Source: Blastopirellula marina
Lineage (GTDB): Bacteria; Planctomycetota; Planctomycetia; Pirellulales; Thermoguttaceae
Direction of reading: 5' to 3'
DNA: 49,085 nt
Assembly (NCBI GenBank): GCA_020721965.1
Contig: DYLS01000023.1
Location: 1-49,085, forward strand
The notes beneath the pieces were generated by a model. It ran no database searches. It worked only from the letters and a program-made list of their open reading frames with translations, and was not told where the DNA came from. The first letter of the stretch is position 1. Each line of letters begins with the position of its first letter. Below are positions 9,426 to 17,858 of this stretch, one piece after another. A program made the translations under genes and the position numbers.

Positions 9426-9692
9426 GTTTTCGCCTCCGCCGTGACATGGGTAAAAGAGCATTTCGGCCCGCCGGTTCGAATGCGGCTAGCCAGTTTCCAA
9501 TGGTCTGTTTTCGATGCTCGCACCTGCCATGTCGCAAAAAGCCGACCGCCGCGCTTGCCCGATCCGCGAGCGGCGAATCGCCCCTTTGCTGCAAAGGGGA
9601 GCCGTGCCGCCATACCATGGGGCCGAGATGCGGTCGCTCCCATCGTCGCTTCCATCAACGGCTTGCGACGGAGGCTGAAGCGCCCCTTCGGC

Positions 9693-9954
9693 CCGAACGG
9701 TCCGGACGCCGAAGACCCCGCCGGCCCATTGGCCAGGGCGAGCTTGAAAGCGGATGGTAACCTCGGACTTGCCGCGTGTCAATTCTTTGGGAACGGGATA
9801 GACTGCGTCGAAAAATCGGTCTGGGGCGTTATTCTCCAGCTCTTGAGAGGCAATCGGCACGTCATCCACGAGGATCTCGAATTCGCGGTAGCCCCCCATC
9901 ACTTGCCCAATACGTGCAAATCAATTGGACGGGATGGTCAGCGTCCACCCGCAT
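9693..9954 (-). pseudogene. Remnant of GH127-type beta-L-arabinofuranosidase C-terminus
   Basis: Read on the minus strand, one frame gives MRVDADHPVQLICTYWASD (9954 down to about 9898). A second frame then gives GGYREFEILVDDVPIASQEL through ELTRGKSEVTIRFQARPG and GGVFGVRTVR (down to about 9693). Together these match the C-terminal region of GH127-family glycosidases (DUF1680 type), but a frameshift near 9892-9902 separates the halves and the catalytic domain is absent. The upstream break lies in a 16-bp direct repeat next to repeat family 4. This is a decayed gene fragment; family assignment is from memory of the motif pattern. Confidence 0.6.
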
Positions 9955-9980
9955 TTGGAGAGACGTCCACGCGCATTTGG
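9943..9980. repeat. 16-bp direct repeat at the remnant breakpoint
   Basis: GTCCACCCGCATTTGG (9943-9958) and GTCCACGCGCATTTGG (9965-9980) differ at one base and sit at the truncated end of the GH127 remnant. They may mark the deletion or slippage junction. Confidence 0.7.
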
Positions 9981-9991
9981 GAACCAGAGGC

Positions 9992-10101
9992 GTCACGAAC
10001 CGCTTGTTGACATGCCTTCGTTGTTCACCGTGGTTCACCGCTACCCGGGGATCTTTCACGTCCTGCCCCCCGATCCCTCCTCCCCACGCCGTAAGGGCTT
10101 A
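9992..10101 (+). repeat. Repeat family 4, left copy
   Basis: About 110 bases matching 13476-13586 in the same orientation. Shared blocks are TTGTTGACATGC, GTTCACCGTGGTTCACSGCT and TTTCACGTCC, plus the end CCGTRMGGGCTTA. With its partner it brackets the beta-helix gene. Confidence 0.85.
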
Positions 10102-10623
10102 GTCCTCGATCGGGGATGCCCCGGACCACCGAGTGACCACCACGGCATCCAGAACCATCCAGGGGTGGAATCCCGCGGAAAACGCGGTGTTTTCACGGCC
10201 CATGTGACAAACAAGCTGTGCTCGTGCCGCTGATTGCCCAACGGACCACAAGATGTTGTGCTCGGCACGGCGTGACACCTTGAATATTCCGTGAACGGCT
10301 ACCGGCACCAGGTGCTGCGACCATGCCCGTGGGCCGGCAGGACGCGATCGACGAGATATCACGGCCGGTACGTGCAAGCTCACCTTGCGGGGCTTGACAC
10401 GGCCTCTCCATTCGGTAAAACGAATCCCAATTAAGGCTATGCCCGCCGGGCATGGTGCCAAGCCCCCGGACCGGCCCGTGAACGGCTACCGTTGTTTGGC
10501 CGATTCCTGTCGCCTTGATCTGCCGCCATGCCGCTGCAAGAGTTGATCTCCTGGCCCGCCGCCAACTCCCAGCCGCTAAGCCCGGGGAAGTAGCTCAGCA
10601 CCGAGCGATTGGAGGAGCATTCC
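10102..10623. other. Intergenic leader with a 16-bp exact repeat
   Basis: About 520 bases upstream of the beta-helix gene with no supported gene. CCGTGAACGGCTACCG occurs exactly twice, at 10289-10304 and 10476-10491. A similar GTGAACGGTTACC is found near 41586, so this may be another small dispersed repeat. Confidence 0.5.
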
Positions 10624-13377
10624 ATGACCTGGAACAACGGTTATCGTGGGGGAGTCGCATTACTGGTTTTGGTGTTGGCAGGCCTGATCTGGCCGGCATG
10701 GGCACGAGGAGAAACGAAGTTATTCGTGGCCCCGGACGGCAGCGACCAGTGGTCTGGCAAATTGGCAGCCCCGAATGCCGAAAAGACGGATGGGCCGCTG
10801 GCCACGCCGCTGGGGGCACGCGACGCCATCCGGAGACTCCGTGGCGCGGGTGAAAAAGGGCCGGTCACCGTGTTGTTTCGGGGTGGTACGTACTGGATGG
10901 GCGAACCGTGGGTGTTCGAACCGCAAGACTCGGGCAGCGCCGAAGGGCCGGTCGTGTATGCGGCCATGGAGGGCGAGCGACCGGTCTTGAGCGGTGGCCG
11001 GCGCATCACGGGATGGAAGCCCGGTCCGCACGGTGTGTGGACGGCGCCGGTCCCGGAAGCCGCTTCGGGCAGTTGGGTGTTCCAACAACTATGGGTGGAC
11101 GGCCGACGGGCGACCCGGGCCAGATCCCCCAACGAGGGATTCTTTCGCATGGCCCGCAAGGCGCCGCCCGGCAAAGACGACGCGGGCAACACGGTGTCGC
11201 GCGACCGAACGGCCTTCGTCTTCAACCCCGGCGATATGAAGCGGTGGCCGGATTACGCACACGCCAACGTGGTCGTGTTCCATTCGTGGGAAACATCGCG
11301 CCTGCGGATCGCGACCGTGGACGAGTCAGAATGTCTGGTGACTTTCACAGGCCCCTCGAACTGGCCCTTTGAAAGCTGGGAAGCCAAACAACGATACTAT
11401 GTGGAAAACGTGCTTGAAGCGATGGATGCGCCGGGCGAGTGGTATCTGAATGCGGCTGCCGGAAAGGTGATGTATATCCCGCGGCAGGGCGAGGAGATGG
11501 CAAACGCGGAAGTGATCGCTCCGCGTTTGGACAAACTGGTGGTGTTTCGCGGCGATCCGGACGCTGGGCAGTTGGTCCAATACGTGACCCTCCGTAACCT
11601 GACTTTGGCCTACGAAGATTGGGCGCTCGAACCGGAAGGACATAGCGATCCTCAGGCGGTGGTCACGGCGCCGGCAGCGGTAATAGGCGACGGAGTACGG
11701 CACTGTGCTATCGAACAGTGCGAGATCGTCCACGTGGGCGACTACGGCGTGTGGCTCCGCCGCGGCTCGAAGCACTGCCGGGTCGTGCAAAACCGCATCC
11801 ACGACCTGGGCGCTGGTGGGGTGCGGATTGGCGAAGCCGGTATGCCACCAACCGACGAGACCGAATCGAGCGAGAACCTGGTGGACAATAACCACATCTA
11901 CGACGGCGGCCACGTCTATCCGGCCGGTGTAGGTATCTGGGTGGCTCAAAGCAGCCACAACACGATCTCGCACAACGAGATCCACGACTTTTTCTACTCC
12001 GGCATGTCTATCGGCTGGAACTGGAACGATCAGCCCAACCGCTGCCATCACAACACGATCGAATGGAATCACGTGCACCACGTGATGCAAGGGATGCTCA
12101 GTGACGGAGGAGCGATCTACACGCTCGGGGCGTCGCCCGGCAGCGTGATTCGCAACAATGTATTTCACGACGTGTGGCCGTACGACAATCCGCCGCTCGG
12201 CTGGGGGATTTACCTGGATGCTACGACCAGTGGCTACCTCGTCGAGAATAACGTCGTTTACAACATCCTCAGCGGTGGCCTGATGTATTCCAACGGCGGG
12301 CACGAAAACGTGATCCGCAACAACATCTTCGCCTTTTCGGCCAACTATATGCTTTGGCCGTTCTGGGAGCGGCGTCCCAACAGCTTTCAGCACAACATCA
12401 TTTATATGACGCAAGGCGAGTTGTTCGTGCCCTTCACCGAACGATCTCTCAAGGAGAGACTGGCGGCCGGCGAGTCTCTGGGGCCCTGGGATGAAAACCT
12501 GTATTGGCACACCGGCCAGCTCGAAGAGTTGTCCTTTTATCGCCGCCGCTTTGCGGAATGGCAGGAGTTGGGTCTGGATGGCCGATCGCGGATCGCGGAT
12601 CCGCGGTTTGTAAATCCGGGCGAATATGATTTTCGCCTCCGCCCGGATTCGCCGGCACGGGAGCTGGGCTTCCAGCCGATCGATACGTCGGGGGTGGGGC
12701 TCTACGGCGATCCGGCATGGGTCGAGGAGGCCCGGCGAGTGAAGCATCCGCGCACCGTCCTGCCGCCCCCCCCTCCTCCACCGGCGCCGCTGGAGGTCTC
12801 CGACCATTTCGAAGCGTGCAACCCAGGCGATCCTCCGCAACATGCGACCTTGAGTGGTCAGGAGCACGGTGCGGCGATCGCGGTGACCGACGAACAGGCT
12901 GCCTCAGGCCATCACTGCCTGAAGGTGACCGACGCCGCGCAGTTGCAGCCCGCCTGGCAACCGCACTTCTTCTACCAGCCGCATATCACGACCGGTACAG
13001 TCCGTCAGGCCTTTGATCTCAAACTCTCGCCCGGGGCTGCCTTCTTCACCGAATGGCGGGACGAGACGCCGTATCCGGAGTGCATCGGTCCGAGCGTCGC
13101 CTTCGACGGCTCCGGCCACGTCACCGCCGCCGGGAAGCTGTTGACCACGATTCCCGTTACGCGATGGGTCCACGTCGAGATCGAGGCCCAGCTCGGGAAA
13201 GAGGCACCGCGGCAATTCACCTTGGCCATCACCCCGCCTGGTGGCCCGCAGCAAAGATTCCAGTTGCCGCTGTCTGGCCGTGCATTTTCCGAGCTGCATT
13301 GGCTGGGATTCGTCAGCACCGCTGCGGACAACGTTGTTTTCTACCTGGACAATATTGTCGTGAAGCGACAGCAGTAA
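10624..13377 (+). CDS. Secreted right-handed beta-helix protein with C-terminal LamG-like domain
   Basis: 917-aa protein. A Sec signal (hydrophobic residues about 9-25) is followed by the start typical of pectate-lyase-like planctomycete proteins, KLFVAPDGSDQWSGK, with ARDAIRRLRG soon after. From about residue 320 to 640 there are beta-helix coils with repeated N-x-I/V-H patterns such as NRIHDLGAGGVRIGEAG, NHIYDGG, NEIHDFFYSGMSIG and NNVFHDVWPYDN. A proline-rich linker (seven prolines, about residue 715) leads to a beta-sandwich of roughly 200 residues. ATG 10624 is preceded by GGAGGAG. It probably binds or cleaves a polysaccharide; activity not determinable. Repeat family 4 flanks it on both sides. 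Confidence 0.92.
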   Translation: MTWNNGYRGGVALLVLVLAGLIWPAWARGETKLFVAPDGSDQWSGKLAAPNAEKTDGPLATPLGARDAIRRLRGAGEKGPVTVLFRGGTYWMGEPWVFEPQDSGSAEGPVVYAAMEGERPVLSGGRRITGWKPGPHGVWTAPVPEAASGSWVFQQLWVDGRRATRARSPNEGFFRMARKAPPGKDDAGNTVSRDRTAFVFNPGDMKRWPDYAHANVVVFHSWETSRLRIATVDESECLVTFTGPSNWPFESWEAKQRYYVENVLEAMDAPGEWYLNAAAGKVMYIPRQGEEMANAEVIAPRLDKLVVFRGDPDAGQLVQYVTLRNLTLAYEDWALEPEGHSDPQAVVTAPAAVIGDGVRHCAIEQCEIVHVGDYGVWLRRGSKHCRVVQNRIHDLGAGGVRIGEAGMPPTDETESSENLVDNNHIYDGGHVYPAGVGIWVAQSSHNTISHNEIHDFFYSGMSIGWNWNDQPNRCHHNTIEWNHVHHVMQGMLSDGGAIYTLGASPGSVIRNNVFHDVWPYDNPPLGWGIYLDATTSGYLVENNVVYNILSGGLMYSNGGHENVIRNNIFAFSANYMLWPFWERRPNSFQHNIIYMTQGELFVPFTERSLKERLAAGESLGPWDENLYWHTGQLEELSFYRRRFAEWQELGLDGRSRIADPRFVNPGEYDFRLRPDSPARELGFQPIDTSGVGLYGDPAWVEEARRVKHPRTVLPPPPPPPAPLEVSDHFEACNPGDPPQHATLSGQEHGAAIAVTDEQAASGHHCLKVTDAAQLQPAWQPHFFYQPHITTGTVRQAFDLKLSPGAAFFTEWRDETPYPECIGPSVAFDGSGHVTAAGKLLTTIPVTRWVHVEIEAQLGKEAPRQFTLAITPPGGPQQRFQLPLSGRAFSELHWLGFVSTAADNVVFYLDNIVVKRQQ

Positions 13378-13475
13378 ACTTGGGCTTTCCCAACTGAATG
13401 CGATCCACTGAATGCGGCCTGGGCCCGCAGGCAAAAAGTCCGGACACCTGGCACCACCTGGGAGAAAGCACAGGT

Positions 13476-13586
13476 GTCAAGAACCGTTTGTTGACATGCT
13501 TTCGCTGTTCACCGTGGTTCACGGCTGCCCAGGGACTTTCACGTCCCGACCCGCCCGATCCCTCCGCCCCATGCCGTGCGGGCTTA
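13476..13586 (+). repeat. Repeat family 4, right copy
   Basis: Direct-orientation partner of 9992-10101, starting GTCAAGAACCGTTTGTTGAC and ending CCGTGCGGGCTTA. The two copies lie about 3.4 kb apart on either side of the beta-helix gene. Confidence 0.85.
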
Positions 13587-13637
13587 CGATAATGGGACTC
13601 TTGAAAGTGACCAAAAGGGAACACTTGACACTTCGTT

Positions 13638-13746
13638 CTAGTACTCCAGCGCTATATTGCGGATTTGGCCCAACCTATTCTGCCCCAGACAAGGCTGTTG
13701 CCACTATATGCTGGGGTTTTTCTTGAAGCTAGCGCTGCCGTACTAG
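13638..13746 (+). repeat. Repeat family 2, copy A (inverted ends)
   Basis: A 109-base element with 17-base inverted ends: CTAGTACTCCAGCGCTA on the left and TAGCGCTGCCGTACTAG on the right, two mismatches. Its interior includes CTATATGCTGGGGTTTTTCT. The reverse complement matches 27017-27121. It is non-coding and MITE-like. The CAGCGC core of the ends resembles family 1. Confidence 0.85.
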
Positions 13747-14092
13747 TTGACGGTGCACCCTGCCGCTCCCAGTGGTCGCTTGGCGGAACAGTAGAGCCAA
13801 CGCGGTCGTTCGTGGAAACACACCACAGGCGGGAGTATGGATCGCCGCGAACCCTCGTCCATCTTCGAGCCCGAATGCGACGACATGCCAGCAAAAATGG
13901 AACGAAAGGAATGAATGACTTGGGCGATTGGAGAAATCGCGGCTGCCACGGTTGCCGAAGGAGAAGACACCAATTTGACAAAGGTAGTTTCTCAAACGAT
14001 GGTAAAATATGGTAGGCAGCGTGAGCGTTCCAGAAGGTGTGCGCAAGCTGCGGACGTCGGTCTGCTGTCCTTTACCGTTATTCAACCCGCCC

Positions 14093-15316
14093 ATGGTCGA
14101 CCCCTTCCAAAAGTGCCGTCAATTTTTGGCGCGACCTTATGCCGCATCTGGCGAAGATCTCGATCTCGTGAAGTTCGTCTTTAGCAGTCTTTCTCCTGCT
14201 GGGAATGCTGGTCCCTTCATGGATATTGGCGGCCGTCGTATTCTCCAATTTGGGACGAACGACTACCTTGGGTTGGCAAGCCACCCGGCAATTCGGCAAC
14301 GTGCGGCGGAGGTCGTAGCGGAGTACGGCGTGGGGCAGCCAATGGGGTCCCGGCTTCTCACGGGGACGGTGGCCCAACACGTGGAACTGGAGTCCAAACT
14401 GGCCCGATTCAAAGGCACGGAGGATGCTCTCCTGTTTTCGGCCGGTGCATTGGTCATGATAGGTGTCCTGGCTGCCCTGGCCGGGACAAACGATATGATT
14501 TTTATCGACGAAAACGCCCATGCTACCCTGAAACTCGGCGCGCGGGCTTCACTCGCCCAAATACGCGTTTTTCGGCATAACGACGCCAACCATCTCGAGG
14601 CTGTTTTGTCCAAGAGCGATTTCAAACTAGGAAAAATCGTTGTCGTGGATGGCGTTTACAGCATGCAAGGGGATTTGGCGCCGTTGCCCGATTTGGTCGA
14701 TTTACGCCATCGATTTGGATTTCGCCTGATTGTTGATGATGCGCATGCCAATGGGGTTTTGGGACCGCAAGGACGAGGCACACCGGCCCATTTCGATGTC
14801 CAGGATGAGGTCGATCTCCATCTCGGGACGTTTAGCAAGGCGTTTGGAACAATCGGCGGTTTCGCCGCTGGCCCGTCGGATGTCATCACGTATCTTCGCT
14901 ATCATGCCCCCACCTATATTTTCACGAAGGCATTGCCGCTCGTGGTGACGGAAGCCACTAGTGTGGCGTTGGATCTGTTGCAGGCAGCGGACGATCGACG
15001 GGTAGCCCTTTGGGAAAACGCAAGGCAACTCCAAGGCCTTCTTCGGGAGGCAGGTTTCCGAGTCGGCCCCACACAATCACCGATCACCCCGATTTATTCG
15101 AGTGGTTTGAAAGCCCTCTATTGGGCCAGGCAACTCAGGGAGAGATTCGCCATTTGGGCGGCTCCCTCCACTTATCCTGCGGTTAAGCTGGGGCAGTCGT
15201 TGTTGCGGGTGATTCCCACCGCGCTCCATACACCTGCGCATGTCACCTATCTTGTCGAATCACTCGAGATGATCGAAGCCATACTGAGCGTCGGTCAGCT
15301 CATGCCGGTCGATTGA
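14093..15316 (+). CDS. AONS/KBL-type PLP-dependent acyltransferase
   Basis: 407-aa enzyme of the alpha-oxoamine synthase group (8-amino-7-oxononanoate synthase, 2-amino-3-ketobutyrate CoA ligase, serine palmitoyltransferase). Seen: the NDYLGLASHP motif, the aspartate block DDAHANGVLG, and the PLP lysine in GTFSKAFGTIGG (Lys249). Members condense an amino acid with an acyl-CoA or acyl-ACP and lose CO2. The N-terminal VDPFQKCRQFLA segment is like serine-palmitoyltransferase-type forms, so a sphingolipid or long-chain aminoketone role is as plausible as biotin synthesis; no bio genes are nearby. ATG 14093 is preferred to ATG 14009; neither has a strong ribosome site. Confidence 0.88.
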   Translation: MVDPFQKCRQFLARPYAASGEDLDLVKFVFSSLSPAGNAGPFMDIGGRRILQFGTNDYLGLASHPAIRQRAAEVVAEYGVGQPMGSRLLTGTVAQHVELESKLARFKGTEDALLFSAGALVMIGVLAALAGTNDMIFIDENAHATLKLGARASLAQIRVFRHNDANHLEAVLSKSDFKLGKIVVVDGVYSMQGDLAPLPDLVDLRHRFGFRLIVDDAHANGVLGPQGRGTPAHFDVQDEVDLHLGTFSKAFGTIGGFAAGPSDVITYLRYHAPTYIFTKALPLVVTEATSVALDLLQAADDRRVALWENARQLQGLLREAGFRVGPTQSPITPIYSSGLKALYWARQLRERFAIWAAPSTYPAVKLGQSLLRVIPTALHTPAHVTYLVESLEMIEAILSVGQLMPVD

Positions 15317-15687
15317 GCACACCCGCCACAAAGTCTCACAGTCACCAAAATCTTTCGGCGTCCTCTTCCGCCTGGCACAGCCAATGTTGAAGAGTCTCCC
15401 GACTTGCCGAAGCCGACTCATTTTCCGAGGACTTTTTGGCCCAAACTTCCTGGACGTATTTTTACGTAATTCATTACTGCGTAATGACTTTCTGCTAATT
15501 TGTACTGCTTGCCGTGGTCATGTAATGTTTTTTCGTAAGTTCTTGGCCTGTAATGAGTTGCGTGATTTGCCTTGTACTCAGAAAGCGGGGGGAGAATCAG
15601 GACGCCCCATTGACGTAAGTCATTTTCTTGCAATCACTTGCAATTAGCATTCCCCTAGTTCGCGGGGAAGATGGGGGTAAGTTCGGG
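15317..15687. other. A+T-rich intergenic region with small palindromes
   Basis: About 370 bases between converging genes. The part from about 15460 to 15650 is clearly A+T-richer than its surroundings and repeats GTAAT/ATTAC motifs, including TACGTAATTCATTACTGCGT near 15465. No gene is supported, though a 71-codon minus-strand frame exists. Confidence 0.45.
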
Positions 15688-16536
15688 TTAATGATCCCCG
15701 GAGGGAGCGGCCTGCTCCGCCGATTCCTTGGCGTCCCCTTGAGGGACTTGGTCCCCTGCCGGCGTCCCAGAACCTTCGGCGGCGTGCTCCTCAGGCTGCC
15801 CCTCGGCGCGTTTCTCGACTTGTCCGCCTTGCCCCTCGACTTGCCCTTCGGGTTTGTCCTGTCCCTCGGGTTGCCCCTTCGCCTGTCCCTTGGCTTGGCC
15901 CGCCTCTTGGCCCTCGGCCTGCGATTCACCCGCCTCCGGCTCGCCTTTCGCGGTATCCGCTGCGGCTTCTGTAGCTTGCTCGGATTCGGTCGCCTCGCCG
16001 GATTTGTCCGGAGGGGCCGTCTCGGCCAGCTTTGCACGGATGCCGAACTCGTGGACCAGCCGTCCACCCAAATGCGCCGTGCTGGCAAGATACAAAGCGG
16101 CTCCACCGGACAAGACGAGGAAGATCAACCCCAGCGGAATACGGATGGCAGCCTTGGAGATGGGGCTCCATACCAGCGTGAGGAATACGAACAAGACGTA
16201 AGCGGCCGTCACTCCGGTGTAAACGTTGCGTGTCAACTCGCCCAGTTCCTCATGCTGGTCCATCACCTCGAGGGCCTGATCGGAGGCATCCTCGACGGCG
16301 TCCCGGGCGTCTTCGCCGGTCGAGACCGCCACCCAGGTCCCTGCCGTGCCTAGGATCATCAGCAAGGCGGCGGTGACGGCAAAGCCCTGCCATCGGGCGG
16401 CGACCAACGCGCCCAGCAGAACGAAGAGCGGCGCTACAAGCAGCAGCGCAATTGGGAAGTGGATCAGCAGGACGTGGAACCCCTCGGGCGGAGGCGGCGT
16501 CGGCAAAGCGGGCGGCAACCATCCAGCGATCAACAT
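15688..16536 (-). CDS. DUF2231-like membrane protein with low-complexity tail
   Basis: 282-aa membrane protein. Four hydrophobic helices at about residues 20-45, 50-70, 105-128 and 133-152 follow a proline-rich start, with FHVLLIHFPIALLLVAP typical of DUF2231. The conserved histidines may bind heme or metal. From about residue 175 the protein is a low-complexity tail rich in Glu, Gly, Gln, Ala and Lys with repeated GQ units (AKGQAKGQPEGQ). ATG 16536 follows a perfect AAGGAGG. Function is unknown; related domains occur near cytochrome and membrane-redox genes in planctomycetes. Confidence 0.78.
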   Translation of the reverse strand: MLIAGWLPPALPTPPPPEGFHVLLIHFPIALLLVAPLFVLLGALVAARWQGFAVTAALLMILGTAGTWVAVSTGEDARDAVEDASDQALEVMDQHEELGELTRNVYTGVTAAYVLFVFLTLVWSPISKAAIRIPLGLIFLVLSGGAALYLASTAHLGGRLVHEFGIRAKLAETAPPDKSGEATESEQATEAAADTAKGEPEAGESQAEGQEAGQAKGQAKGQPEGQDKPEGQVEGQGGQVEKRAEGQPEEHAAEGSGTPAGDQVPQGDAKESAEQAAPSGDH

Positions 16537-16733
16537 GAGCGGACCTCCTTAAAGCCAAGATTCTTGAACCGCAACCAAACGGAGCCATCGGCTTTCCAAG
16601 CACGTTTCGGCTCGCAACCGGAGACAACGGCCCTCCCCACGCGAAATCGCAAGGGAAAGGTATCCAGCTCGATCTCGAAGCGCACGAGTGCGGCAGCCCC
16701 CCGACATGGGTTCCGTGCTCCCGCGCTCCGCGT

Positions 16734-17840
16734 TCAATGATCCGTCAAGGGCTTCACGCTCGTTATCCAAAGAAAGGCCCGGTTGGCATCATCCAGCCGG
16801 ATTTCGCTCCTTAGTTTGGCCTGAAAAAGAGATTGTTTCAATAGGCGAAAATGCGTGATCCTGGTCTGGGGTACATTCACCAGGGATTCCTCGGGATGCA
16901 GCCCGAACCTGGCGAGGGCCACGTCGTCCCACAGATACGGCAGCTCGACGCGTTGCGAAACCGCCTGAACGACCTCGGTGACCGGGCTGTTGGTGATATT
17001 TACCGTGAGGAACTCTAGCAGTTTGGGCTGGGCTTCCGCCTCGGGGCCTTCGGGAGGCCAACCCACCGGCCAGACTCCCATCCCCTTCCGCGCGGGGAGC
17101 ACGACCAGGCTCGTCGCCGTGGCATCGGCGCGCGGGACCAAAGCCAGACCCTGCGAACGCAACACGTATGCCAAGGCCGTCCCCAGGGCGAAGCCTTGCA
17201 ACTCCGCCTTCACGGGGCCGTCACCAATCTTGTTCTGCGTTAAAGGATCGATCTGGACTGCGTAGCGGGTCATCTTCACCAATTGCGGGACGACCTCGCT
17301 GCGGGGTCGGTCCAGGGTCGAAAAGGCAACCGGCTGGGCCAGGTCTTTGCGAAGGGCCCAAAGCCGCGGCAAGTCGATCCCGAGCGGCGTCATGGGGGGC
17401 CTGGAGTCGGGCGGCCCCTTCTCCAGCAGGTCGTCCAGCCATTCCTTGATCCGCTCGGCTTCGCTGGAACGGAATCGCGTGCCGGGCAACAAAAGCTCGT
17501 TCGTGGAGTTGATGACGGCTCGGACCGCATAGTCGGGCGGGTCGCCGCCCAGGCTTCGAATCTCGGGCTGCTCTGCCGCGAAAGCGGTGCGCAGGCGGAT
17601 GCGCTGGATGCCCGCCGCCGCCAATCGCCGCATCCATTCCTGCTGCGTGGTGGGAGGCAAACGTGGATCGACCGCGATTTCGAGCCGCACCTGTGGTTGG
17701 CGCTGGGCCAGGGCCGCACGCGCCCCGAGGCCCGCCCACTCCATGCCGCACCCGGCCGCGCAAATCCCCAGCCAGATCGCCACGCCGCGAACGAAGCGGC
17801 TAGCTCGTCTTCGGAAAAAGGCTGCAATCCGTGATGGCAT
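16734..17840 (-). CDS. Uncharacterised exported (lipoprotein-like) protein
   Basis: 368-aa protein of no family I can name. The N-terminus is strongly basic (RRRASRFVRG) and then hydrophobic, ending in ICAAGC at about residues 26-31, a possible lipoprotein cleavage site. The C-terminal region (about residues 270-368) has the pattern of a secretin/STN-like small domain: LLEFLTVNITNSPVTEVVQA, then a closing strand FLWITSVKPLTD. It lies 18 bases after rarA on the same strand, so it is probably co-transcribed. GGGAGG precedes the start. Function not inferred. Confidence 0.8.
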   Translation of the reverse strand: MPSRIAAFFRRRASRFVRGVAIWLGICAAGCGMEWAGLGARAALAQRQPQVRLEIAVDPRLPPTTQQEWMRRLAAAGIQRIRLRTAFAAEQPEIRSLGGDPPDYAVRAVINSTNELLLPGTRFRSSEAERIKEWLDDLLEKGPPDSRPPMTPLGIDLPRLWALRKDLAQPVAFSTLDRPRSEVVPQLVKMTRYAVQIDPLTQNKIGDGPVKAELQGFALGTALAYVLRSQGLALVPRADATATSLVVLPARKGMGVWPVGWPPEGPEAEAQPKLLEFLTVNITNSPVTEVVQAVSQRVELPYLWDDVALARFGLHPEESLVNVPQTRITHFRLLKQSLFQAKLRSEIRLDDANRAFLWITSVKPLTDH

Positions 17841-17858
17841 ACCGAACCTCCCACACGG

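Larger units (their letters stand above)
13378..14092. other. Intergenic region with two dispersed repeats
   Basis: About 715 bases holding repeat family 4 (13476-13586) and repeat family 2 (13638-13746). Before the first lies the short inverted pair GACACCTG (from 13443) and CAGGTGTC (from 13471). From 13750 to the PLP-enzyme start I see no gene, although an ATG at 14009 opens the same frame as that enzyme. Confidence 0.5.

Noticed and set aside
9471-9490. GGTTCGAATG text resembling a tRNA T-loop
   Set aside because: No acceptor stem, anticodon arm or D arm could be built around it.
11326-12867. 513-codon minus-strand frame inside the beta-helix gene
   Set aside because: It lies antisense within a well-supported gene, has no recognisable motif, and its length is explained by codon bias.
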